Shown: positions 1-6,781, numbered from the stretch's first letter. The stretch is DNA of 16,052 nt from AC-9 sp051984395 (GCA_051984395.1 JBPYEZ010000150.1:1-16052), one strand, 5' to 3'. Numbers and translations: made by a program. Notes: generated from the sequence alone by a model not told the origin.

Positions 1-249
1 ATCGCCACTTTCAAGCCCGTGATCGAGCGGGCCGAGGAGGAGCCCGGCACGCTGCTCTACGTCCTGCACCGGTCCAAGGACGATCCCGACCTGCTCTGGG
101 TCTGCGAGCTCTACGCCGACGACGATGCCTTTGCCGCCCACGCCGGGAGTGACGCCATGGCTGCGGCCGCGCCGAGGCTGGGAGAGCTCATCGCCGAGTC
201 AGAGCTGGTTCTCGGCGAGCCCCTGTCCGGGAAGGGTCTGCCCGCCTGA
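1..249 (+). CDS. Antibiotic biosynthesis monooxygenase (ABM)-like protein, 3' end only
   Basis: The reading frame is open from base 1 and stops with TGA at 247-249, so this is the last 82 codons of a gene starting outside the window. A GTG at 19 lies in frame but is probably internal, because the frame continues upstream of it. The run EPGTLLYVLHR, followed by an acidic stretch, then WVCELYADDDAFAAH, matches the pattern of ABM/YgiN-type dimeric ferredoxin-fold proteins: Glu-Pro-Gly-Thr strand turn, then a Tyr-x-Asp-x-x-Ala-x-x-x-His segment. Such proteins are small cytoplasmic quinol monooxygenases or stress-related oxygenases of often unknown substrate. The family assignment is from motif resemblance; the substrate cannot be told. 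The next gene is on the other strand and converges on it across 67 bp with no clear hairpin. Confidence 0.7.
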   Translation: MATFKPVIERAEEEPGTLLYVLHRSKDDPDLLWVCELYADDDAFAAHAGSDAMAAAAPRLGELIAESELVLGEPLSGKGLPA

Positions 250-316
250 TCGGCTGCCCCGACCAGGAGTACCCCGAGGGCACGATCTCCGCCGTCCTCG
301 TCGAGGAGTCAGCGGG

Positions 317-1528
317 TCAACAGGCCCGGTCCTGGTCGTACGGCGCGGGGATGGCGAGCTGGAGGAGCCAGGGCGGTCCGCCGCCGAAGTCGTGCGCGCC
401 CGAGCACCACGACGACGTCGTCGCAGGATCGGCTCCGGCGATCCAGTTCGGCACGCGCCCGCCGCTCGGCACGAAGCCGCCGGTGATCGCCCCCCACTGG
501 TCGCTCGTGGAGTAGTCGCCGGCGACCAGACCGGCGTGGCGCAAGCCGTCGATCGCACCCTGGATGGTGGTCGCGTTGAGCGAGGTGTCGCAGGACCAGT
601 AGCCGGTGCCCTTCGTCGGGAACTGGCGGCTGCACCTGCCGGCGGTCTCGACGTCGAGCCACCAGGTCGGCGCCGCGACCCCCTGATCGGCAGCCACGGC
701 GATGCTGCTGCCGGCGGCGTTGTAGCCGTAGTTGTAGGCGAGACAGGCGTTGTCACCCGGGACGCAGCTGCCCGCGGGCCCTGACTCGTCGGTGCTGTCG
801 GCCGAGGTCGGCGAGTTGACGTTGATGTACAGGTTGGCGGCGGAGCCGGCCCAGGAGGCCTCGCTGGCCAGACACGGGTTGGCGCTGAACGCCTGCCCGT
901 CGTTCACCCCCACGATCGCCACCTCGTAGGGCCGCGGTGGATAGGCCTGCCCGCACTGGGGCCAGGAGATGTCGTAGCCGGCAGACCCCGACGGGTAGCG
1001 TGCCGAGCCCGATGAGGGCGGCGGTCGACTGGGCGCCGGACCGATCGGGATGGACGACGCAGACGGCGGACCGGGAAGCAGGCGGGCGCCCAGCCCGGGG
1101 GGCGCACCAGCGGCGACGGGCGCCGGTTGCGACGTCGGCCCCGCCGCGGGTGTCGGGCTCGGGGCTGCGGCAGCCACCGATGAGTGGTCGGCCTGTGCCA
1201 CGGGCAAGTGCCCGACCGGGCCCTGCGCGTCGCTCGCTGGCGTGCTGGAGGGGGCTGCACTCCCCACGCCCGCGTCGAGAGCGGGTGCCGCCGTGACGGC
1301 CGTCCCCGCGACCACCTCATCGCCCTGAGCGAGCGAAGCCGTCGGGGCGACGCTCGACGCCCGATGCTCGGGGACGCGGACCACCGCCGGCGGCGGATGA
1401 CCTCCGGCTCGCAGCGACACGGCCCTGGAGGGGGCCCCGCCGGCGATGACGGCAGCGATCGCCGCCCCCACGAGGCTCACCGTCGGCACGACCGCGCCCA
1501 CGCGCCACCGAGCCCGCAGCCCTGACAT
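317..1528 (-). CDS. Secreted protein with Ala/Pro linker and C-terminal glycoside-hydrolase-like (GH25/DUF1906-type) domain
   Basis: From the ATG at 1528 the protein has 403 residues. The N-terminus is basic (RARWR) and then hydrophobic for about 20 residues (VGAVVPTVSLVGAAIAAVIAG), a signal peptide or membrane anchor. Residues about 39-180 are low-complexity Ala/Pro/Ser/Gly. From about residue 183 a folded domain begins with GYDISWPQCG, contains the strand AIVGVNDG, and carries WWLDVET near 289-295; Asp292 and Glu294 are where GH25-like barrels place their acidic catalytic pair. Eight cysteines fall after residue 190, the last being the C-terminal residue, which suits an exported, disulfide-bonded protein. 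Proteins starting this domain with YD(I/V)SWPQCG are common in actinobacteria. Cell-wall binding or cleavage is an inference. Start choice is uncertain: an in-frame ATG at 1552 and a longer frame up to 1723 exist, and neither ATG has a strong ribosome binding site. Confidence 0.72.
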   Translation of the reverse strand: MSGLRARWRVGAVVPTVSLVGAAIAAVIAGGAPSRAVSLRAGGHPPPAVVRVPEHRASSVAPTASLAQGDEVVAGTAVTAAPALDAGVGSAAPSSTPASDAQGPVGHLPVAQADHSSVAAAAPSPTPAAGPTSQPAPVAAGAPPGLGARLLPGPPSASSIPIGPAPSRPPPSSGSARYPSGSAGYDISWPQCGQAYPPRPYEVAIVGVNDGQAFSANPCLASEASWAGSAANLYINVNSPTSADSTDESGPAGSCVPGDNACLAYNYGYNAAGSSIAVAADQGVAAPTWWLDVETAGRCSRQFPTKGTGYWSCDTSLNATTIQGAIDGLRHAGLVAGDYSTSDQWGAITGGFVPSGGRVPNWIAGADPATTSSWCSGAHDFGGGPPWLLQLAIPAPYDQDRAC

Positions 1529-1799
1529 CGGATCCCCAGCCACCCCAGCCATCACCCCCAGACCCACGAACCCTGCTCCGCGGGTGTCACCCCAGTAAAC
1601 CCCACGGCATTCGGCGCACGCCAGACCCCGGAGACCGCCGTCGGGCCGAGAAAGAGTCAGACCACGCCACCTGACCCGTGGTACGACGACGGCAGCAGGG
1701 GCCAGGTAGCGCGGTCTGAGCACACAGGGTGAGCGCGCCCGACGGATCGCGCAATGGTCTGACGGAGCTATTTTGCGCCGGCGGGAGACCTAACTCGGC

Positions 1800-2477
1800 C
1801 TAGTCCTTCCGTCCTGAGAAGAGCCCTTCCCGGGCCAGTCGGGCCATGGCGTCCGACCGGTCCCGGACGTGGAGGTGTCGATAGGCCGAGCGGACATGAG
1901 CCTTGACCTCGGTCCCGCTCATGCCGAGGTGACGACCGATGGCGCCGGCTGGCTCCTGCCGGGCCAGCAGCTCGAGGACCTGGCTCTCCTCCTGGCTCAA
2001 ACCCAGTTGCTCGCCTGGCCACCGAGGTGACAGGGCCTCGTCGGGGTCGTGCCTCGGCCCCCCCGCCAAGGCCGGGTCCACCGCGATGCCACCCCGGCCC
2101 ACCTCTTCCAGAGCCTCGACGAGGTCCGACCCCGCGATGGTGTCGAGCACGAAGCCGGCGGCACCTCGCTGAAGGACCGACCAGGTGAAACGGGCCTCGT
2201 GGCGACGTGCGACCACGACGACCCGGTTGTCGCCCAGCTCCCGCGCCAGGTGCGCCACCTGGTCGAGCCCGTGCGGGGCGTCGAGGCGGGCGTCGAACAG
2301 CGCGATCTGCGCCTTCGACTGGGCCGCCGCCACCAGGGCGCCCTCGATCCCGCCGACCTCGCCCACCACCTTCACCCGTGGCCGGAAGCCGCGGAGCACG
2401 CCGGCCATGCCGGCGCGTGTGATCGGCTGGCTGCTGACGATCAACACCCTCAGGCTGGTGTCGGCACTGAGGCTCAT
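1800..2477 (-). CDS. LuxR/NarL-family response regulator with degenerate receiver
   Basis: This is a 225-residue cytoplasmic DNA-binding regulator with two domains. Residues about 9-125 form a CheY-like receiver (VLIVSSQPITRAGM, later GAAGFVLDTIAGSDLVEAL). Residues about 160-222 form a LuxR-type helix-turn-helix: LSQEESQVLELLA, then GAIGRHLGMSGTEVKAHVRS and YRHLHVRDRSDAM. The putative phosphoacceptor Asp62 (IALFDARL) remains, but the paired acidic residues normally written DD at the end of strand 1 are Ser-Ser here, the conserved Thr/Ser after strand 4 is Ala (VVVVA), and the conserved Lys after strand 5 is Asp (FVLD). Classic Mg2+-dependent phosphorylation is therefore doubtful. The ATG at 2477 has a GAAGGG box 6 nt upstream. 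No histidine kinase lies nearby, so this looks like an orphan regulator; its targets are unknown. Confidence 0.88.
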   Translation of the reverse strand: MSLSADTSLRVLIVSSQPITRAGMAGVLRGFRPRVKVVGEVGGIEGALVAAAQSKAQIALFDARLDAPHGLDQVAHLARELGDNRVVVVARRHEARFTWSVLQRGAAGFVLDTIAGSDLVEALEEVGRGGIAVDPALAGGPRHDPDEALSPRWPGEQLGLSQEESQVLELLARQEPAGAIGRHLGMSGTEVKAHVRSAYRHLHVRDRSDAMARLAREGLFSGRKD

Positions 2478-2604
2478 GGCGGCCCTTCGGTCCTGGCACG
2501 CCCGGTGCGCCTGCCAGAAAGGCTACCGCCGAGCCGCGCCCCGTGCTCGAGGAGCGGGTCGATCCGGGCCAGCATGCCCGAGGACGCGCCGCCGGCCTTC
2601 TGCC

Positions 2605-3096
2605 TCAACCAGTGCTCACGGTGCGTGCGCCGTAGCGCCGCTTCTCCTTGTCGAGGTCGAGGGGAGAGACCTGGACGGTCTGGTCGCTGTCGTCGAGCAG
2701 CTCCAGCGGCACCGCCCACATGACCTCGAACTCGAGGCCGTCCGGGTCGCGAGCGTAGAGGCTCTTGCTCACTCCGTGGTCACTGGCGCCGACCAGCGCG
2801 CCCCGCTCCGTCAAGACGTTCCGGAGACGGCCGAGCTCGTCGAGGGTGTCCACCTGCCAGGCGAGGTGGTAGAGCCCCACGGTGCTCCGGCCCGCGAGGG
2901 ACGCGCCGACTTCCTCTCCGACGCTGAACAAGCCGAGATCGTGGTCGTTGTCCGAGCCCGCAGAGCTGAGGAAGATCGCCTGGCCGTCACCGACGGCATG
3001 GCGGACCGTCATTCCGAGCGTCTCGGTGTAGAAGGCTGCGCTGCGTCGAGCATCGCGGACGAAGAGCACGGCATGGTTCAAACGGGTGATCGGCAT
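2605..3096 (-). CDS. VOC-family (glyoxalase/extradiol dioxygenase fold) protein
   Basis: The 163-residue protein starts at ATG 3096, preceded by a strong GGAGGTGGAG ribosome binding site; the frame is open further upstream to 3141 but without an equivalent site. It opens with the VOC signature LNHAVLFVRDARRSAAFYTETLGM, continues with GLYHLAWQVDTLDEL, and ends its core with DPDGLEFEVMW. His8, His77 and Glu124 sit where VOC metalloenzymes hold a divalent metal ion, and the length is right for one two-module VOC unit plus a charged tail (LDLDKEKRR). The closest pattern is catechol-2,3-dioxygenase-like or glyoxalase-like proteins. The real substrate cannot be predicted. It is co-directional with the response regulator across a 127 bp gap, which is too wide to argue firmly for an operon. 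Confidence 0.88.
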   Translation of the reverse strand: MPITRLNHAVLFVRDARRSAAFYTETLGMTVRHAVGDGQAIFLSSAGSDNDHDLGLFSVGEEVGASLAGRSTVGLYHLAWQVDTLDELGRLRNVLTERGALVGASDHGVSKSLYARDPDGLEFEVMWAVPLELLDDSDQTVQVSPLDLDKEKRRYGARTVSTG

Positions 3097-3188
3097 CTGA
3101 TCTCCACCTCCGGCTCGCCCTGGCGACGGGAACCTATACACGCGCCAGCACCGCGGGGTCCTCGATCATTCCCTGGCGCGCTCGGGTC

Positions 3189-3941
3189 CTATCCTCCGCC
3201 TCCCGGCGGGTCGTCGCCCGACAGCTGCGCCAGCTGGCGCTGGAGCTCGTCCAGGCGGGCCTGCAGGAGCGCCACCTCGGCCGCGACCACGGTGAGCGAC
3301 GGCTCGGCCGGGGCGGTGAGCGCGCCCGCAGGGCCGGCACCGCCAAGGACGCCCGCAGGTGCTCCGCCAGCGAGCCCCTGCGACACCTCGGGCTCGGCGT
3401 CGCTGGCCACGGTGACGACTCCACCGAGACGCTCGGCGAAAGCAGGGAACGTCAGCGCCGCCGACCATCCAGCGCAGCCGGGACAGCTCGGTTCGAGCTG
3501 CCGCCACCCAGACAGCCCGGTCCCGCTGTCCACCAGCACGGTCGCCGGTCGGCCACACCGGCAGCGACCCACCAGGACGCCTCGCACCCGCTGGCGGCCG
3601 TAACGCAGACCGTCCTGGTAGCGGATGTAGCTCCCGGTCACGGCCACCTCGAGCAGGACCGTCGGCCGGTACCGGGTCTCGCAAGCCATGGCGCGAGCCG
3701 GAGCGAGCGAGTGGAAGCAGTAGAAGCCGCAGCTGCAGGTGCGCTTCGGCGGTGCATGGCGACGGCTCCACACGCAGGTGGCCTCCGCCACGGGACCGTA
3801 GACATGCTGACCGCCGATCGACAGCCCGGCAAACCCGGCCAACCGATCATCAGCCGACACGAACGGATAGGCGAGCTTGTACCCCGTCAGCGGACCCGCC
3901 GGCTGCTCGACCGGGAGCGAGCGCCGAAGCAACGACCGCAC
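3189..3941 (-). CDS. Cys-rich protein of unknown function with C-terminal coiled coil
   Basis: I do not recognise a named family. Starting at GTG 3941 it has 250 residues. The frame stays open to 4232, but the translation before 3941 is Arg-rich and looks non-coding, and it overlaps a better small gene. Visible parts are an N-terminal segment (GYKLAYPFVSADDRLAGFAG), then a block of cysteines and histidines at about residues 56-87 including HAPPKRTCSCGFYCFHS, then GRCRCG near 125-130 and PSCPGC near 152-156. These CxC and CxxC pairs suggest one or two metal sites. An Ala/Gly-rich linker follows, then a heptad-like helix (ALLQARLDELQRQLAQL, about 223-239) and a Gly tail. The His-Ala-Pro-Pro then Cys-x-Cys-Gly pattern resembles a motif I associate with uncharacterised actinobacterial proteins. 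The start is uncertain: TTG at 3950 overlaps the stop of the upstream gene. Confidence 0.7.
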   Translation of the reverse strand: MRSLLRRSLPVEQPAGPLTGYKLAYPFVSADDRLAGFAGLSIGGQHVYGPVAEATCVWSRRHAPPKRTCSCGFYCFHSLAPARAMACETRYRPTVLLEVAVTGSYIRYQDGLRYGRQRVRGVLVGRCRCGRPATVLVDSGTGLSGWRQLEPSCPGCAGWSAALTFPAFAERLGGVVTVASDAEPEVSQGLAGGAPAGVLGGAGPAGALTAPAEPSLTVVAAEVALLQARLDELQRQLAQLSGDDPPGGGG

Positions 3942-3946
3942 CCCGC

Positions 3947-4111
3947 TCAAGCGGTTGGTGTGGGCTGACCCTCGGGCGCAGTCGGTGGCAACGGCTGCTG
4001 ACCGTCGGCGCGCTCGTCCTCTCGGTCGGTCTCGACCGGATCGTGTGACGCGGTCGAGATCTCGGCCGGCTCTTCGATGAAGCCCTTCGCTTCCATCCTG
4101 CCGAGTCGCAT
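3947..4111 (-). CDS. Small acidic, Pro-rich protein (54 aa), probably coupled to the downstream Cys-rich gene
   Basis: This gene is short but well supported. Its ATG at 4111 follows a very strong purine-rich ribosome binding site (GGAGAGGGAGGG), and its TGA at 3947-3949 lies only 5 nt before the GTG of the Cys-rich gene, so translational coupling is likely. The product begins MRLGRMEAKGFIEEPAEI, continues with acidic and polar residues (DPVETDREDERADG) and ends in a Pro/Thr/Gln-rich tail. There is no cysteine, no signal peptide and no membrane segment; it is probably largely disordered. It matches no family I know. The frame is open far upstream of 4111, but that translation lacks a good ribosome binding site and runs antisense into the TraR/DksA gene. 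Confidence 0.6.
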   Translation of the reverse strand: MRLGRMEAKGFIEEPAEISTASHDPVETDREDERADGQQPLPPTAPEGQPTPTA

Positions 4112-4453
4112 GGTCACCCTCCCTCTCCTGCGATGCCGCACCCGCTTGGTGACATCGGTACGTTGCCGCCCGACGCCTGAACAGGATACGTCGCCCGTCG
4201 ATCGCTGGCTCGGCAACGTCGATCGGCGGCAATTCACCCCTTGTCCTCCGAGGGGCTCACGCGTAATCTCCGCGGAGACATCTGGTGGAGGATCTTCGAG
4301 TCGTTCCGCGACTCGGCGGCGAGGAGGGGAGCATCGCGCTGGGCGGCTCGGGGGAAGCTCGGTTCCTGAGTCGTCACCCAGCGCGGGGCATACATCGACG
4401 CCTTGCCGCGTTGTAGAGCGTCCCGACGGAATGTGCCGACGACAGTGAGGATC
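4112..4453 (+). other. Divergent intergenic region with two perfect inverted repeats
   Basis: These 342 bases separate the leftward micro-gene from the rightward TraR/DksA gene and hold no convincing gene. They contain a 12-bp perfect palindrome TCTCCGCGGAGA at 4267-4278 and a hairpin with arms CGAGTCG (4297-4303) and CGACTCG (4309-4315) around a 5-nt loop. For the leftward gene a TATCCT box (complement of 4183-4188) could be a -10 element giving a leader of about 65 nt. For the rightward gene I see no convincing promoter hexamers. The repeats could be operators or RNA hairpins; no function is shown. Confidence 0.4.
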
Positions 4454-4873
4454 ATGGACCGAACCTTCAGCCGCAGCGATGACTATGCACCCGACTTCCT
4501 CGACCAACAGCGCAAGCTGCTGCTCGACGAGCGCGCCCGACAGCAGCACCTCGCCGAGCGACTGCAGGCTGACGTGGCCGAGCTCACCGCTGAAAGGGGC
4601 ATGAGCGACACCGACGTCGAGGACGGGTTCGGCGAGGGCGCGGGCATGGTGGTGGACCGCGATCGCGACCAGACCCTCCATGCCGCGGCCAGGGCCGCGC
4701 TCGCCGACATTGAGGCCGCACTGGCTCGGGTCGAGGCGGGCACCTACGGCCGGTGCACCTCGTGTGGCGAGCAGATCCCATCGGCGCGCCTCGAAGCCAT
4801 GCCCGCGGCCACGGTGTGCGTGGCCTGCAAGGGTGGAACGCTGTCGAGGCGGCGGGCGGCGGCGGCCAGGTAG
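4454..4873 (+). CDS. TraR/DksA-family C4 zinc-finger protein
   Basis: The 139-residue protein starts at ATG 4454, with a GTGAGG ribosome binding site just upstream; an in-frame ATG at 4403 has none. It begins with a long charged helical region (residues about 14-50 and 75-95, rich in Glu/Arg/Ala) forming the coiled coil of this family, and ends with a C4 zinc finger: Cys101-x-x-Cys104 and Cys122-x-x-Cys125, in GRCTSCGEQIPSARLEA then VCVACK. DksA-like proteins insert their coiled coil into the RNA polymerase secondary channel and tune transcription, often with ppGpp. Members of this length in actinobacteria are mostly uncharacterised, so RNA polymerase binding is a family-level inference. Acidic residues lie between the helices (DTDVEDGFGEG), roughly where the coiled-coil tip would be. 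It is convergent with dnaB, with only 9 bp between the stop codons. Confidence 0.88.
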   Translation: MDRTFSRSDDYAPDFLDQQRKLLLDERARQQHLAERLQADVAELTAERGMSDTDVEDGFGEGAGMVVDRDRDQTLHAAARAALADIEAALARVEAGTYGRCTSCGEQIPSARLEAMPAATVCVACKGGTLSRRRAAAAR

Positions 4874-4882
4874 GCCCCCCCC

Positions 4883-6676
4883 TTACACCCGAGCCATGTT
4901 CGCGAAACGCGTGTAGTGCTCGAGGAACGCGAGCTGGGTCAGGCCGGTCGGACCGTTCCGGTGCTTCGACAGGATGATCTCCGCCGTCCCCCGATCCGGC
5001 GAGTCCGGGTGGTACACCTCGTCGCGATAGATGAACAGAACGACGTCGGCGTCCTGCTCCAGCGAGTTGTGAGCGATCACCCCATTGGCCACGAAATTGT
5101 GGGTGCTTTCGACCGTGGCGTCGAAGGTGGGTAGCTGCCCTACCGGGACGATCTCGACGATCTCGTCACAGCGGACGCCGTACTTGTCCGGCTTGCTGAG
5201 CCGGCGGGGGACGGCGAGGTGATCGCCGATCGCCAGCTCGTCGAGTCGAGTCCACCCGGTCACGGTCCGGAATTGGTGGTTCGCGGTGGCCTCGACCTCG
5301 TATCCAGAGGCCAGCCGAAGGCGGAAGACGGGCTTGACGCCGGAGGGGAAGGCTTTGATGAGGCGATGGGGCTCCATTCGCCAGTCCTCGTTCAATGTCC
5401 ACACCAGCGGCTGTTCCTGACTCAGGACCAGCTCGCCCAGGGTCACCTCCTGGCCGTTGTCGGCTCGGAGCAGCCTGGTGGACGCTGGCATGCAACCGGA
5501 CTCCCTGAGGTCCGCGAGCACAGGCCGCTTGTCCGCCCGCATCTCGAGGTTGCGGGAGAGCTGGGAGAGGGCCACCACCGGTACCTCGAGCTCGCGGGCC
5601 AGGATCTTCAGACCCCGGCTGATCTCGGACACCTCCACCTGACGGTTCTCCGCCGTAGTGCGACCGGACATCAGCTGTAGGTAGTCGACCACCACGAGCC
5701 CCAGACCCTCGCGGCTCTTCAGCCGCCGAGCCTTGGCCCGGATGTCCATGACGGTGATGTTGGGGTTGTCGTCGATGAAGATCGGCGCCTCACCCAGGTG
5801 GCCGATGGCCGCGCTGATCTTGGGCCAGTCCGACTCGAGCAGGCGGCCGTTGCGCATGCGGGTGGCGTCGACCCGGGCCTCGGCGCACAGCAGTCGCTGG
5901 GTGAGCTCGAGGTGGCTCATCTCCAGCGAGAAGAGCAGGACGGGAAGCCGACTCTCCATGGCGGCATGGGCCACCAGGCCCAGGGCAAAGGCTGTCTTGC
6001 CCATGCTGGGCCGGGCCCCGACGATCACGAGGTTGGACCGCTGCAGGCCCGACAACCGCTCGTCGAGGTCGTGGTACCCGGTCGGGATGCCGGTGATGGC
6101 GTCTCCTCGGTCGTACAACGACTCGAGATTGTCGAGGGTCGCCTTCAGCAGGTCCCGCACGGTGGCAACCGTGTCGACACCGCGACGCTGGGCCACCTCG
6201 AACACCATCGTCTCGGCCCGGTCCACCGCCGCCGTCACGTCCTCGGGCACCTCGTAGCCGAGCTCGGCGATCTCGGCCGCCACCCCGATCATGCGACGAA
6301 GGAGCGCGTGCTCCTCGACGATGCGCGCGTAGCGGCCGGCGTTGGAGATGGCGGGGGTATTGGCCTGGAGCGAGATCAGCGTCGCCGGGCCCCCGATGGC
6401 GTCGAGCAGGCCCGCCCGTCGCAGCTCGTCGGCGATGGTGACCGGGTCGGCCGGCTCACCCTGGGCGTAGAGGGTGGTGACGGCGTCGAAGATGTGTCCG
6501 TGGGCCGGCTTGTAAAAGTCCTCCGCCCCACACCGTTCGACCGCGGTCGCGATCGCGTCCCTCGAGAGGATCATCGCCCCGAGGAGGGACTCCTCGGCTT
6601 CGAGGTTGTGCGGCGGTACGCGCCCTACGGCGCCACTTCGTCCCTTGCGGCGGGCGTCGTCGAGCGATTGAACCAT
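4883..6676 (-). CDS. dnaB: Replicative DNA helicase DnaB, precursor containing an intein
   Basis: The 597-codon frame encodes DnaB with an in-frame intein at residues 395-537; removal leaves 454 residues, the usual DnaB length. DnaB is the hexameric ring helicase that unwinds the replication fork. The N-terminal domain starts with VPPHNLEAEESLLGAMI. The Walker A loop GARPSMGKTA (about 220-229) is intact, Walker B is LVVVDYLQLM (about 327-336), and further RecA-fold motifs follow (LSQLSRNLEMR, ADLRESG). After the intein the helicase resumes with SLEQDADVVLFIYRDE and ends at FANMARV. The ATG at 6676 has GAGGG about 11 nt upstream. It lies 127 bp downstream of rplI with a possible promoter and LexA-like site of its own. 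Active helicase should require protein splicing. Confidence 0.97.
   Translation of the reverse strand: MVQSLDDARRKGRSGAVGRVPPHNLEAEESLLGAMILSRDAIATAVERCGAEDFYKPAHGHIFDAVTTLYAQGEPADPVTIADELRRAGLLDAIGGPATLISLQANTPAISNAGRYARIVEEHALLRRMIGVAAEIAELGYEVPEDVTAAVDRAETMVFEVAQRRGVDTVATVRDLLKATLDNLESLYDRGDAITGIPTGYHDLDERLSGLQRSNLVIVGARPSMGKTAFALGLVAHAAMESRLPVLLFSLEMSHLELTQRLLCAEARVDATRMRNGRLLESDWPKISAAIGHLGEAPIFIDDNPNITVMDIRAKARRLKSREGLGLVVVDYLQLMSGRTTAENRQVEVSEISRGLKILARELEVPVVALSQLSRNLEMRADKRPVLADLRESGCMPASTRLLRADNGQEVTLGELVLSQEQPLVWTLNEDWRMEPHRLIKAFPSGVKPVFRLRLASGYEVEATANHQFRTVTGWTRLDELAIGDHLAVPRRLSKPDKYGVRCDEIVEIVPVGQLPTFDATVESTHNFVANGVIAHNSLEQDADVVLFIYRDEVYHPDSPDRGTAEIILSKHRNGPTGLTQLAFLEHYTRFANMARV
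5066..5494 (-). other. DnaB mini-intein (143 aa, no homing endonuclease)
   Basis: The insert interrupts the helicase motif between ADLRESG and SLEQDAD, the same site used by the Synechocystis DnaB intein. All splicing blocks are visible. Cys1 opens block A (CMPASTRLL). Block B has Thr70-Ala-Asn-His73 in GYEVEATANHQFRT, followed by GWTRLDELAIGDHLAVPR. Block F is in DEIVEIVPVGQ through FDATVESTHNFVAN. Block G ends His142-Asn143, and the +1 extein residue is Ser. Only about ten residues separate blocks B and F where a homing endonuclease would sit, so this is a natural mini-intein that can splice but not home. The product should be excised protein plus ligated DnaB. Splicing competence is inferred from intact residues, not shown. 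Confidence 0.95.
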
Positions 6677-6739
6677 GGCCGCATCACCCTCGCGGCGCGG
6701 GCCTGTTGATCGCTAGAGGACGACATTGGGGATTTTCAG

Positions 6740-6769
6740 GGGATATCCCTCGGCATTGCCCACAGCCAA
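6740..6769 (-). promoter_or_regulatory. Candidate dnaB promoter
   Basis: On the minus strand a TTGGCT hexamer (complement of 6764-6769) is followed after 18 nt by TATCCC (complement of 6740-6745), which would start transcription near 6733 and give dnaB a leader of about 57 nt. The -10 lies in the palindrome GGGATATCCC (6740-6749). The hexamers match the -35/-10 consensus only partly, so this is a weak call, but the 127 bp gap after rplI is larger than any other within the block. Confidence 0.3.
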
Positions 6770-6781
6770 ACACACGTTCGA
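6766..6781 (-). promoter_or_regulatory. Candidate LexA (SOS) box upstream of dnaB
   Basis: The minus-strand sequence TCGAACGTGTGTTTGG resembles the actinobacterial LexA operator, whose core is GAAC-N4-GTTC in a TCGAAC...GTTCGA frame. The first half is perfect; the second half reads GTTTGG and deviates at two positions. It overlaps the proposed -35 element of the dnaB promoter, where repressor binding would block transcription. This is sequence resemblance only. Confidence 0.35.

Noticed and set aside
1529..1799. Possible promoter or small RNA upstream of the secreted protein
   Set aside because: Apart from a weak TTTACT box (complement of 1594-1599) with no matching -35, nothing stands out in this 271-bp stretch.
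2185..3603. 472-codon plus-strand open frame
   Set aside because: It lies antisense to the response regulator and the VOC and Cys-rich genes. Its translation is low in structure and Arg/Ser/Pro-rich, as expected for a GC-rich shadow frame.
3947..4681. 244-codon extended version of the micro-gene
   Set aside because: Upstream of ATG 4111 the frame runs antisense into the TraR/DksA gene and lacks a ribosome binding site, whereas ATG 4111 has an excellent one.
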